DNA of 64,000 nt from Halichondria panicea (lineage: Eukaryota > Porifera > Demospongiae > Suberitida > Halichondriidae): assembly GCF_963675165.1 (NCBI RefSeq), contig NC_087379.1:3166201-3230200 (forward strand). The letters are read 5' to 3'. Position numbers and translations under genes: made by a program. Of the stretch, positions 1 to 11,952 are shown piece by piece (position 1 is the stretch's first letter; every line of letters starts with the position of its first letter). Under the pieces are notes generated by a model. The model was not told the origin of the DNA. It worked only from the letters and a program-made list of their open reading frames with translations, and did not search any database.

Positions 1-1466
1 TCTTAAGTACTGGGCTGATGAAATAGTCCTGTACATGTTAAAAATAATTAACAATAATAGGGACATTCCCAGGGAATTTCCCCTCACGTAGACAGTAAAT
101 TTCATTGTAAAAAATGAACGTTCGGTGAGTTTCTTCAACGTCCGCGCTTGACCTGTTTAAAGCTTCGTAGAGACCCAAATTTTTACAGGTAGGTAGAGGA
201 AGGGTTGAAGTTAGCACCTGTGAAAAAAAACTTTTTTTGCCCATGTTTTTCATTTCTACTAAATTGGCCTATAGCGCGTTAAGGTCCCTTTTCATTGGCA
301 CTGTCACAAATGATCCACTTAATATAATGATCCACTTAATATACATGTATACATGCAACCATGATCAAAATTAGGTTGGTGCATATCAATCATCAACTAT
401 CAGTGGCTTGTACCGCATGGACTGCCTAGAGATAATTGAGAACTTGATTCTGTTGAATAAGCTACAAGCAGACCTCAGCTGCATACAATAATAATTATAA
501 GAGGTTTCCTAAGATTAAAAGCCAGCAGGTTAGAGCTTGTGGCACCAGAGATTGTTAAGCAACGAGCCAGACTTTAGCAACGGGTTTTCTTAGGTTGTAC
601 CACTTCAGTGCAAGAGATTGTTAAGCAACACATCACACTTCTCAGTCTAAGGTCAACCTCAGCTACATGTACATTGTGTGATCTTTTGTTCGTGTTTGTG
701 ATGAAGAGTACAACTAATTAATCAACAATCAGGTGAACTGCGAAATGTATTTTGTGTATTTTTGAAGCATAATGAAAGCATTACACAAGGCTCGAATACA
801 AACAATCCTATCGCAAAAATAAACCTTTTAGATAAGCATTTACAGCAGCCAATACTACTGACACATCATAATAAATAAACCTATATAAATTAACAAACTC
901 TAGGATTCATGGGCTCTCTTTCCTAACATTAATGTTTCATGCTTCATAAAGCTAATAAGTGGTTTCCAGTCTACCTTTCTTAATAATACATTCAATTAAT
1001 CATGAGTGCTAAGAGTCAATCAATTACAAGACACATAATAATTACAAGACACATACTAATTATTATGGAACTTGCCTGGTAGATACTTGCTCATCATCAC
1101 ACATGATGCAGATCAGCCAGTACAATTATACACAGCGTTGTTCAGGTCATAATATGGCCGGCCTGCGCCTAGCTCCTATTGATGTTCAGATGTGATGCGC
1201 GCGGTGAAGGTACACATTCTCTCTGTTTATTGTTAGATTTAGGTGCCAAGCCCCACCTAAGGGTGTGTGTTAATTAAAGACATGCGGATGACAAGCGGAT
1301 GTTAATTACATGTGCGCATGTGCAAAGCGGGACAGTCACATGACATTCAGCAAATGTTGCAGCAAATTGCAGCATATAATAAACAAACATGACTGTTTCT
1401 ATAAATAATTAATTATGCACAGTGGTTAAATAAAAATAATTGATTAGGTAGCATGAATCAGTCATT
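1..1466. other. Gene-free flank downstream of the Dispatched-like gene
   Basis: I see no supportable gene here. A 71-codon minus-strand frame at 38-253 shows no family resemblance and has no convincing splice context. A short direct repeat of AATGATCCACTTAATAT lies near 306-340, and AGAGATTGTTAAGCAAC occurs twice near 549 and 611. On the minus strand a candidate polyadenylation signal (AATAAA, plus-strand TTTATT at 1226-1231) lies about 235 bp past the stop of the neighbouring minus-strand gene, so the right part of this stretch may be its 3' UTR. Confidence 0.6.
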
Positions 1467-4400
1467 TCAGGGGAAGAGTGGATATCCGTCTGCTGTGAGT
1501 ATCGGAACTCCCACAGAGGACAGAATGAACAACACCAGAATCAGCAACATAGGATACACAACCACAGTGGTCCCTATGGTTACCAAAGCATTCACAGCTC
1601 GAGCCTTGGTAAACTTCGAGTCCGAGGGTCCAAAGAGAGCGAGGAAAGTGCTACAGAAGACGAGCGTATAAGTAATGGCAAGTACAGTATTGAGGAGTAG
1701 AATTTGTCCAAAACGTGTGAAGAGTTCAATTGTTGTGAAGAGCAATGGAATGATTGCTAAGATGGTTGTCATGGCAGAGCTGACTATTGAGACACCCACA
1801 AACGAAATAGATGCTGCAACACGCTTAACTCGTATAGAGGCTCCAGACATAAACTGCACGGGATGGGATATACATGTACATCATGTACATGTACACATTA
1901 GAAACTTAATAGGCGACGTGTATAGTAACCTTTAGCTGCAAACACAGCACAAACAGTATTATTAATGCACATACATGCACATACATGACGTATAGATTTA
2001 CAGAAATTAACACTTTGAGCACAAAACTCTTAATAACTGCATGCTATTAGTCTTACCTTGAACTGTTCCACATAGGCAATGTGTTCGGGAGTGGCAGACA
2101 TATAACCCTCACACAAGTGAATACAGTAATCCAAGGAGTTACCGACCACAATAGTCAGAGTTATGGCCTCCACAATGCCAAGCTTCCAACCAAACACCAC
2201 AAACATTGCAAGCAGTGAGAAAACAATGCTTAGAACAGTCAACTTGATTGCAACGAACACCCTCCAATTGTACGTGAGGAACACTATGATCACCATACAC
2301 AGTAGTATAGACACACAAATTCCATACAAAGAGCCATCCACAGCCAATACTTCGATGTTGACTTCCACCCACTTCTCAGACGCCTGAAACCCGGAGGAAA
2401 GGAGTTTATCTGCTCCCTCATAGAGTTCTCCAGGTCCCGACTGCTCACTGATAGCGGACAGTTCCCCTGAGAGAAAGTCTTCCCATTGTTGGTAGTCTTT
2501 CACACTGTCAGACGGGGAGTCATTTGGACTAGTGGTCTGTATTGGGCAACAGAATGCAGAGAGTTGGATAGAATTACACTGTATACATACAATTTGGCCA
2601 TATGTTGCGTCTAAAATGCTTTCTTGGAAGCTAATATGAATGAATGGTATGCAGGTACTATTGTACACATTCCTTGTACATGTAAGTTCAATTAAAGGAC
2701 TTGTTATTTGGCAGCATACAATGCATAAAATTTATACACTTTAAGGAAGTGGTCACTTTCAAAAGGATGACTTATAATTACTGTTTATGTCAACTTTATT
2801 GCAGAACCAAGGTTTTTAATTGTGTGTGTACAAAGCTAGGGCCTTGAGTATGAAGTATACGTAATGACTTACAGATTTGAAGGCCATGGACAAGTAGCGC
2901 AAGTTCTTTGTTCCACCATCAGTACTGTTATAATAAGAATCTGCGGCAGCAGTCACAGAGACATTCCTGGTATCTTGTCTTAACAAAGGCTGACACTCGG
3001 GTAGGCTCTGAGCAGAGTAGTAGAGGCAACGAAAGGAAGAGGAGAGTAAAGTACGGGGGAAACAGTTATAGTTTCCCTCCATGATGAGACCATTGTCTGG
3101 GCTAGAAATGTTGGTACAGATTCGGCAGAAAGCTCGAACAGCTCCCTTGGGATTGATTATGCCGGGTCTGGAACTGCAGGTAAAATTACCTACAAACGAG
3201 TCGTCTTGCACAGCATAGTTCTATATGGGAGGCACACGTAGTTAAAAAGGTCATACATGTATATCCGATAAATAATCCTTTATATGCATGTACATTGTAC
3301 GTGTACGAACAGTCAATGTTTACATCGTTTTCCCGACCAATCCCTAATATACATGCATTACATGCATTCTGGAATGTGCAGGCATATAATCATCAAGACA
3401 TGACACTTGCCATAAAAGAGCAGTCTTATACGTGCTCACCCCATTAGATAGGAATTCAGATGATTCAACTCTCTTAATATCTTTGATTCCAAACACGACG
3501 TTGACAACGACGTTATTAGAATAAAGGTTGGAGAGAATATCCACTTCCTCCCCACCACTATTGGGAGTATGAGTGGGGGGATTCGTTACAGGGGCAGATG
3601 GTGTATGGTCCCCATTGTTAGTGGTATGGGTGACTGGTGGGTGTGTGACGGGCGGTGGTGCTTGTGTAGTGGATGGGGGACGTGGGGTTTGTGGAGGGTC
3701 AGTATGTGGAGGGGTGGTTACAGGGGGTGCTTGGGTATGTGGAGGGGTGGTTACAAGAGGTGCTTGGGTATGGGCAGGAGTGGAGTGGGAGGGAGTGAAG
3801 TGGGAGGGTTTGGATGTGGGTGGTGAGGACGTGGGAGGCTTGGTTGACGAGCTGGAGGTTCCCCCACCACCAGTAGAGGGGGGAGGGATGTAAGGTACTG
3901 TGAGAATGTAAATGTTGAGCCTTTAAACATTAATTTTGATGAGATTACAACTAAACATTATATCGACCAGTAATTACATGTACATGTATCATCCGATCAT
4001 CAAACTCACATGATCCTCCACAGCCATTAATGCAGTCCAAAATCCCACCCTCTGTTAGATTCCCTGTTAGATCAAGCAACTTCTGGATGTTGGAGTTTGA
4101 GTTAAACAGCTGGGGAGGACGGTCTGAGAATCGAAGTAGGCCGACCACAAGTCCTATTGAAAGAATCAAACTAAGTAGGTACACCCAAATGCAGAACATC
4201 TTCAGTAGCAGAAATCTGAGCTTTCCAAATTTGGTCTTCACTAACTGAAAGAAAAGAACAGGCCTCGCAATACAGTGTAGCATCGTGAGCTGGAGGAATG
4301 TTGACACTTTCTCCACAGGCAAAGTTTTCTGGATCATTTCAGTTTGCACAATATGCGCCATACCCTGTGTTTCTGCTACTGTAACATTTGATTCCAGGGT

Positions 4401-7400
4401 TACATCATTATTGTCTCTTTCTGAAAGGAGGTCTGTCGACTCGCTTTCCTTATAATATGTTAAATCAGCCTGATTATCATTCTCTGTTCCAATTTCTTCC
4501 TCATCCAATTCAGACAATCTGACATGAGGTATAGTCACTGTAATTTGCTTATGAGCACAGGGCAGCGAACAAGGGTAGTAGCAACAGTTCTCACAATATC
4601 TGAACACAGCATGCCATATATGTAAGGCAAGAGGGAGAACAATGAGCACTTGAATATAGCAAAATATCACCACTAGACCCATGAAGATGCCGAACTGCTT
4701 CACGGCAGGGATCTGCATGCAAAGAGGAGAGAGTATAAAAACATAATAGCAAACACGAATATACAAATACAACAGTAGATTTGGTTAGGAAGAAGAAATA
4801 GTATTAGCACAGCTAAGTTCGTGCTGACAACCTATGCGGGTAATAAAATGGCCACACAAAATTGCGCACAGTACCCAGCTACAACCGCATGAGACTAAAA
4901 AATACCTCCCATGCGGGGAATCGAACCCCGGCCACGACGGTGAGAGCGTCGGATCCTAACCACTAGACCACATGGGACTTCACATTTGAGAGCATTTCTC
5001 AATAGTACTACAATTTCAATCAATACTCAAAAGTTAAGTTGACAGTTAGTTAATGACTGTTAATTTTGAATGTAAGCATTTAAATCCCGTAATAGTAACG
5101 GGACAAAAAAGACTTCGCATAAGACATTACAGAGTTTGACAGTATAGGGTCAGCCCTAAAAGGTGCATGTACATGTAATTGTATACGTCAGCAGCAAAAA
5201 AACATGACTACTTAATATAGTCCCTCCCACACGTCCATGAATTCTCGATACATTAATAAACCAGTACAAACCACTTACCGCTGATATTGCGTTGGCAAAG
5301 AAAGCCACTGAGGTTGTTAGTGATGTGACAAAGGTGGCCTTGCCAGCAGTAAGTATAGTGTAGCCCAGGCGCTGATGGAGGAGAGGAAGAGATTTCAGTT
5401 TGCCAGATTGTTTGAAGGTGTTGATGAAGACAAAGACATCGTCCACTCCTATACCAATCACCACAAACACGGAGACAACGTTCAGCACATTCAGAGTCTT
5501 GATACCTGCATGAAGAGTATAAATGTACATGCGCTACGTGTAGCCGGGTAGGAAATAAACTGGAGTTTGGCATTCCTCAGTTCTCTCTGATCTTCTACCA
5601 ATGTTTAGAAATAACTATTCAGGGGTACACTGTATAAACTAGCAATTTTGGCTAGGTATAGCCAGATGTTTGCATATATATACATACTAGAGATGTAGTG
5701 CCAATTAAATGTTTGATGCTGCTACAGTAGTATTCTATTCAATATACATACATGTAAGTGTACACATGGGCAAAGGTGTGCCAGCAATCAGAATTATAAA
5801 CTACCTGTCCTTGTACAACGGAATGCAAGAGATATTCTTACCAAGGATTATTCTGTAAACAAAGTAAGCCCATGGGAAGCAGCTGAACACACTGTAGATC
5901 CCCAGCACAGTCAGCCACACAGAGAACCCACTCAGCACAAACACCACTATCACTATCAAGACAAAAGAGGCGATGGCAAGTAGATAATCGTGAATTATGG
6001 CACTGTCCACTTGGTAGTCATATAGTCCTGTGCCACCATAGATTACCTCTAGTTCACTGTGTGTGGATAAACACGTATAAATTAACCAAATACGGTGCAT
6101 CATGCGGAGATCAATTATATACAGGAAGTTCAATCACATGTGTGTACAGTACATCATGCGGAGATCAATTACATGTATAATTATACAGGAAGTTCAATCA
6201 CATGTGTGTACAAGTACATAGGTACATCATGCGGAGATCAATTATATACAGGAAGTTCAATCACATGTGTGTACAGTACATATATAGGTACATGTAGCTG
6301 TGGGTCATTAGTTCAGCATACTGTTAAAACTTACCCTCCACTAGCTTTTTCAAAGAGAGGAACAAGAGAAATGTAGTAATCAAACACGGCACGTTGCTGC
6401 TCTCCAATATTATCACGTGTAGCACCATTGTAACAAGGCAGGGGTAATCCAACACTCAGCTGTGACCTTAGTAGCTTTGCTTTGATCTGATTTGTAGATT
6501 TGACGACGGTGATTTGCCCCCCAGTGTACCAAAGTGCCTGGTCGAGATGATCCTTAAACTGTAGCAGAGACTTAGTGAGATTAGGAGTGAATCCATCTAG
6601 AGTATTGTATACATAACTGCCGTCAGAGTTCCTAGGATACAGACTAGACATCACAGAGTTCAGACGATCACAAAGTGCGCTGCCACTCTTCTTGTGACAA
6701 ACATTAGCATATCCATCGGAGTTGTATATTTCGTTTTCCATGCTGTGTATCAGACTCAGACGTTCTTTAGTGAGAAGATTGTTGTCTTCAACACCATCAC
6801 GTACTTTGTAGATTAGCTCTAAATTCCAAGTGCCGTACCTACTCATATCAATGTTCTGGTAACGGTGGCCCGGTTGAGGTGTACAATCTCCACCATCCAC
6901 AGATCTCTTCATAACACTTTCTGCATCTCGCTTGACAATATTGCTTGTTTGGGTTACATTATTCTGCGATGAAGCATTTAGATATCTCCCAGCTTTGGCA
7001 GCCGAGAAAGAGTCCCAGTGTTTTTGTGAAGGGTGGTTTGGGATCGTGAAAGAGGTTAGAGAGACATTTATGTCAGGGGGGTAGAGACTGATAGCAGTCC
7101 CCAGCAAGGTAGCAAAAATACCCACGTTCAGAGTGAGAAGAATAACAGACACAAGAGGTGCTTTCTCGTGGAAAAATACGAACTTCAGAATCCAGTTGAA
7201 GACCATGCTTGCTGGACCAAATGCGCCTTTTTTCAACTCTGTAGTTTGGCTAGGGACCGTTATATCTCCAGATTGCACAGATAAAACTTGTTGTTGGCCA
7301 TTTCGATTTCTCCAAAACTTCCACTTAGGAGCTGGTTTGTCAGTATCTTCTGAATCAGACTGTAGGCCATGGAAACGGAGTTTCTGAAAAGCTTCACTCG

Positions 7401-7479
7401 TTTCATCTTCTGTATCTGTTAGTTCTGTGTCAGATTCCAGAGAAGACTCTAGTTCCACAAGACTGCTTTCTTCTGACAT
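1467..7479 (-). CDS. Dispatched-like RND/sterol-sensing-domain transporter
   Basis: Eight exons on the minus strand (7479-6335, 6056-5842, 5505-5279, 4712-4010, 3897-3440, 3220-2873, 2536-2057, 1853-1467) join in phase to give 1320 residues. Family knowledge: Dispatched releases lipid-modified Hedgehog ligands from the plasma membrane, driven by sodium. Seen here: an acidic cytoplasmic N-terminus, one membrane helix, and a large Asn- and Cys-rich extracellular loop. A sterol-sensing domain at about 383-580 carries GIGVDD (Asp475/476) in the TM4 position. A second half has GNSLDYCIHL (Asp about 1168) in the TM10 position, and a last four-helix block ends the protein. These acidic residues match the ion-coupling positions of Dispatched and exclude a decayed pseudogene. 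Unusual is a Pro/Thr-rich linker (3897-3560) between the halves. A Patched-domain relative is the alternative, but the VVFGIK and DDVFVF patterns favour Dispatched. Whether the organism has a true Hedgehog cannot be judged here. Confidence 0.87.
4906..4977 (-). tRNA. tRNA-Glu (anticodon CTC)
   Basis: On the minus strand this 72-nt stretch folds as a complete cloverleaf. The acceptor stem is TCCCATG/CATGGGA, the D arm contains GTCTAGTGGTTAGGAT, the anticodon stem CGACG/CGTCG encloses the loop CTCTCAC (anticodon CTC), and the T arm CGGGG-TTCGATT-CCCCG is perfectly paired. It closely resembles animal tRNA-Glu. The internal A and B boxes are intact, and six T residues follow on the transcribed strand (plus 4897-4902), a standard Pol III terminator. 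It sits inside the intron between exons 3 and 4 of the Dispatched-like gene, on the same strand. CCA is not encoded. Confidence 0.96.
6098..6290. repeat. Tandem repeat in Dispatched-like intron 1
   Basis: Three consecutive copies of a unit of about 55-70 bp. Each begins CATCATGCGGAGATCAATTA and ends with ACATGTGTGTACA. The middle copy has an insertion. The array lies wholly within intron 1, and the plus-strand frame across it is an artefact. Confidence 0.85.
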
Positions 7480-7626
7480 GATAAATGTACAGTACAGCTA
7501 GCTATAGGACTAGGAACAAGGAAGCTACTGGTCCAAAGACTTTGTTTATCCACGTTTAGAGCAACCGCATTAATTACCACATCATTTACGTACACGCCCA
7601 CACAACTTAACAACATAATACCACAT

Positions 7627-9647
7627 CTAAGCAGCAGTTGAACTCATACTGTGTTCGTAATTGTAAGACTGCTCTGAGCTACTGGTTGAGTCATATTTTC
7701 TAATGTTATATCCTGTAGCAGGCCTGTGAGGTAGTAGAGGCGACGTAGACCCATCTTGCTTATTCACATTCATATTTCGCACTCGGTGATTGAGTCCCGG
7801 TTTCTGTGATGTTGTCGTGTCTGTATCGAGCTCACCCACCAGTCGTCCCTTGATGGCATCTACACATGGTCCACAGAGAGAGTTAAAGAGCCGAGTACGT
7901 ATAGTGGGGGAGAGGAAAACATAGAGGACAGCGTTTCCCCAGCCCTGGCCTCCATCGCCAATAGCCTGGGGAGGGGGCGGGGCGATAAACACATGTACGT
8001 ACAGCTTACAATTACATCCTCTGTTCTTGAACTAGGAACAAATATTTGTAGCCTGGCTTTGACTACACAGACCTGTAGTCAAAGGTGCATGGCTATAGCT
8101 ACATGCATACAGTGTGTACTGTGAATACTGTGCTTTGCAGCTCACTAGGGCAGCAAACAGTGTTACATTGATAAAAATGGTGCCATTGTTTGCTTGTGTA
8201 AATAAACTGTTTCTCTTATCTCAATGAAGTGTAGTGCTCAAGATTTAGTTTCAAAGCACAAATACTATGATTACTGGGTTAAAAAGGATTAACATACAAT
8301 AAAGACACGTGTACATACATCGAGTTAGGATAACAGGCATATTCATTGTACAGAATAGGCATCTCACAGCTAATTATGCTGACTATAATTATAGTATTTG
8401 TATCAACATGTATGTATCAACAAGGTAGTAGTGTAAGGTAATTCATAGTTAGTGTGGAGTACACTACTAGACTATGGGAATAATGATAATTATGCTTACT
8501 TGCAGTATCCCTAAGGCTAAGTACACATCACGCAACTGAGGGGTGATACAAGGAGCATCTTTGTTGGAGGGCAGACTAAGAGAGACAATCAGCTGAATGG
8601 TTCCCCACATTCTGAGTAGGATGAACAGCATCGGGATAGCCATCAATCTCCACTCTACTTGTAACATCCGCGGCTCAATCTCAGTATTCTGCAACTGGCG
8701 ACGAGTCTGTATAGCAGCAGAGAAAAAATTACACAGTAATCCCATTGTATACTTTTGTTATGAAAGCAACCTTTTAGTTAATTTGCTTAAGCAATGATAT
8801 ACGGTGAACCCTCAAGTGTAAACATAGTGATCAATACACAACAGTTACACGTTCAGCTGTGCATGTACATGTATAGCTCAAAAGAGACTACAGGAATAGC
8901 AACACATTTTACAATTCATAGCATATAAATGTACATAATAATTATTATGCTCACCCGGTGAATATGGCAAAAGATGAGCAAGTACAGGACTGTGACACAC
9001 ATATAGCTGATGAATTCCCAGCCCTTTCCAGCCACTAGTATAAAAACAACGGTCAGCTCATTCTGCCTCAAACCATGGTAGTTGTAGTCCTTCACGTAGC
9101 ACCAGTTAGAAGCTGCATACGGAGCATAACCGAGCTTGCCTGTACCTAGCAGTGGCAGAATGATTATCAGGGGCACTCCCCAAGCAATGACATTGTACAC
9201 AGAGAGTAGTTTTCCTGCGAAATGGAAACGTTTGAAGACAATGATCAGGAAGAAGTGTAAGGCGAGAAATACTGTCCAAAAAAACGAGACAAGGGACGAC
9301 CATGCTGTTATAGTGGCTTGAGCTTCGCATAGTATGAGGAAGACCTGACATTCAGATGAATTAGTTTTTCCAAAGTGGGTTAAAAAGTTTACCGAACCGA
9401 AAATGTAGCCAACAGCACTGATGAAATCAGCGATTGCCAAAAAGGTAATTATCTTCTGGGTGGTAGTACGTAAGTCCTTGAGTAGACAGAATGCTAATAC
9501 GATCAAAAGTGAACCCAAACAAGACAGAATGCATGAGACAATGCTCACATAGCTTGGAGACGCTCCAATGTCAAAACTGACTAAATCTTTGCTTGATTTT
9601 CCACTGCAGTTGAAACTGAGAGGGCATGTTACATTCTGACTTTCCAT
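7627..9647 (-). CDS. GPR157-like seven-transmembrane receptor 1
   Basis: Three exons on the minus strand (9647-8955, 8706-8500, 7965-7627) join without phase shift into 412 residues. GPR157 is a G-protein-coupled receptor related to slime-mould cAMP receptors; in vertebrates it is linked to Gq signalling at primary cilia. Seen here: a short extracellular N-terminus with N-glycosylation sequons, helices 1-5 in exon 1, helix 6 in exon 2 (LLRMWGTIQL) and helix 7 in exon 3. Exon 3 opens with AIGDGGQGWGNAVLY, matching the GIGNTFQGGANCIMF segment of GPR157. The pattern SNWCYVKDY...GKGWEF likewise matches the receptor's second loop and helix 5. The long cytoplasmic tail is Ser/Thr-rich and ends in a block (GYNIRKYDSTS) also found in receptor 2. 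It faces receptor 2 head to head across 259 bp. The ligand is unknown. Confidence 0.88.
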
Positions 9648-9906
9648 TAATACTGTTCAGCACTGCCAGGGCTAGCCAATTGGATAAATATCTAGAGGCT
9701 GTTTAATATCTCACAACATGACAACGACAAACGAGTCACTTCAATATGCAATGTTGACACACTTTAAAATATTCCCACAGCCACGTGCTTGTGTGGGTGG
9801 TCAAAGCTTACAAGCCCCACCTTTTGCAAGCTTGCACTCTAAGAGCTGCAACACCCCCTAGCCTTAGCCCTATCAGTGACAAGACAAACTTTTTGGCTAG
9901 TTAAAA

Positions 9907-11681
9907 ATGTCTTTGAGTGGATGGGACTGGTCTGAGCCTGCTGTTTGCCCTCATTCTTTTGAGTGCCCAAGCAACCTGGAAAGTTTTGACATTGGAAGAG
10001 CACCAAGTTATGTGAGCTTAGTTTCAAGCTCCCTATCATGCATGGGCAGCATATTAATTGTCCTGACCTATTGCTTATTGAAAGAAATGAGGTCAGGAGC
10101 ACAGGCAATTATTACATTGCTAGCTATTGCAGACTTCTTCACAGGATTTGGGTACATCATAGGATCTATCAATTTCCTAGTAAATTTTAAGGATCAGAAA
10201 GTCGATCATGATTGTCCTGCTTTCACAAGTATTTGTGAGATTCAGAGTTTCATAACCACCTGGTCTACCATGAGCTCGTATTGTTGGAATTCTATCTTAG
10301 CGTTTTATTTCTTTCTGATACTCGTATATGGTAACAAGAAACTGGCCAATCGTTTGATTCCCCTGTATAACATTGTTGCGTGGATTGGGCCATTGCTTAT
10401 TGTGTTCCCTCTACTTGTTGAGAATAAGCTTGGCTACGCACCTTATGTTGCTTCAAACTGGTGTTATATCAAAGATATGGACTACAAAGAGAAAATTTCT
10501 GATAATGTTAATACGATTGTGTACATACTTATTGCTGGAAAACTGTGGGAGGTTATGTGCTATGTTTTCATCTTGGTGCTGTATGTCTGGATCAAGATTA
10601 GTATAAATAAGGTAAGATCATTGTTATTTACATGTCTATAATTGGGCCAATTAACTTTCATTGTACTATTGTGCATGCACAGTTAATTGCCGGTATACTA
10701 ATCTTGGTGCTTCCCAAGTCAATGGCAGTCATTGTATACTAACAATCTAAATAACAGCTGAATTGGTACTAGGTGCAATACTCACCAGTACTTGGTTATC
10801 ATAATAATTATTATAAAGCTATACAAAATGAGGGAAATAATAAAAAATAATAATTTTCAGACAAGATCTCGTCTCACGAATGAAGATCACTCTACTGCGA
10901 TGCAAAAGACTATCCCTGTGGAGAAACGACTCCTGGCTATTCCAATTTTGTACATATTTCTCAGGATGTGGGGAACATTGCAGTTCTTTTATTCGCTTAT
11001 TGTTTCAAACTCGAATCACGGTGGTTGTATCCCTTCCACTGTAAAGATAGTCTACACAGTGTTTGGGATCTTGCAGGTAAGTCTTTGTTGTTCTAGAGTT
11101 CTAAGCATTAATTACGTGTACCCTTCAGTTTATAATTATGTGATAACAGAGGCCTATAAGTTCCATATCGAGAATGACTGTAAATATAATCACTGTCTTT
11201 TGTACGAGAGTTATAATACGGCTTTAAACTTTGGCTCCTTGTTGTGTATAATTATGCATAATTATATGCATCAACCCCAATACAGTTGCTTGGTTTCCAT
11301 GCATTGCCTAAATTCATACACATGTACCAGGCTATAGGAGACGGTGGGCAGGGTTGGTGCAATGCAATCCTCTACATAATCCTATCACCCATGATGAGGA
11401 GGAAGCTGTGTGGAGAGCCCTGTGAGAGTTGTTTGCAAGCAACTGAGAAACGATTACAGAAGTTGCTTGAAAGTAATGCAAGCGATCAACCAGCACCGGA
11501 AGAAGAGCAAGCTGTAATTTCTGAGATCAACGACTATCAAAGCGTTCAAGAGGATATTGCGGAATCAGTAAAGAACCAAGCAAGTGGATACAAGATTCAA
11601 AAGTATGATTCGACTTCAATGACTGCACCTGACCAAATCTCCTCAAGAGGGTTTTCTGTCAGTAACAAAATTAATAGCTGA
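9907..11681 (+). CDS. GPR157-like seven-transmembrane receptor 2
   Basis: Three exons (9907-10611, 10861-11076, 11331-11681) encode 423 residues with the same intron positions and phases as receptor 1. Exon 1 carries helices 1-5. The segment SNWCYIKDMDY then GKLWEVMCYV is very close to the GWCWID...GKLWEMLAYV segment of vertebrate GPR157. Exon 2 carries helix 6 (FLRMWGTLQFF). Exon 3 starts AIGDGGQGWCNAILYIILSP (helix 7), followed by a cytoplasmic tail with an acidic middle and a terminal GYKIQKYDSTS block shared with receptor 1. That shared tail makes receptors 1 and 2 the closest pair by domain layout. The start is the first Met of the open frame, just before a short extracellular N-terminus. 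Ligand and G protein cannot be told from sequence. Confidence 0.88.
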
Positions 11682-11952
11682 AGTAACCCTAAATCTATAT
11701 AGAATGGTTTTGTAACGTTTGTGTGTGATGTTGTGTGTGTGTGTCAACCTATCAGTGGCAAATATATGTAAAAACATGCAGTAGATTTACAGTATAGTCT
11801 ATACCAGTCTGCATGTAGTCTTCAATTAAGCCATAAAACATCTAGACTGGATATAGGATTAAATCTAGATTCTATTTCTGGCAATCTTTACCCATGCAGC
11901 ATGCACAATGGTCAATGGCGCTGTTGTCACATTGCTTAATATGTGATCTAGC

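Noticed and set aside
38-253. 71-codon minus-strand reading frame near the left edge
   Set aside because: No family resemblance, no supporting splice signals, and average composition for this non-coding DNA.
3569-3893. Gly/Trp/Val-rich plus-strand frames
   Set aside because: They are the antisense of the Pro/Thr-rich exon 5 of the Dispatched-like gene, whose minus-strand frame continues in phase into neighbouring exons.
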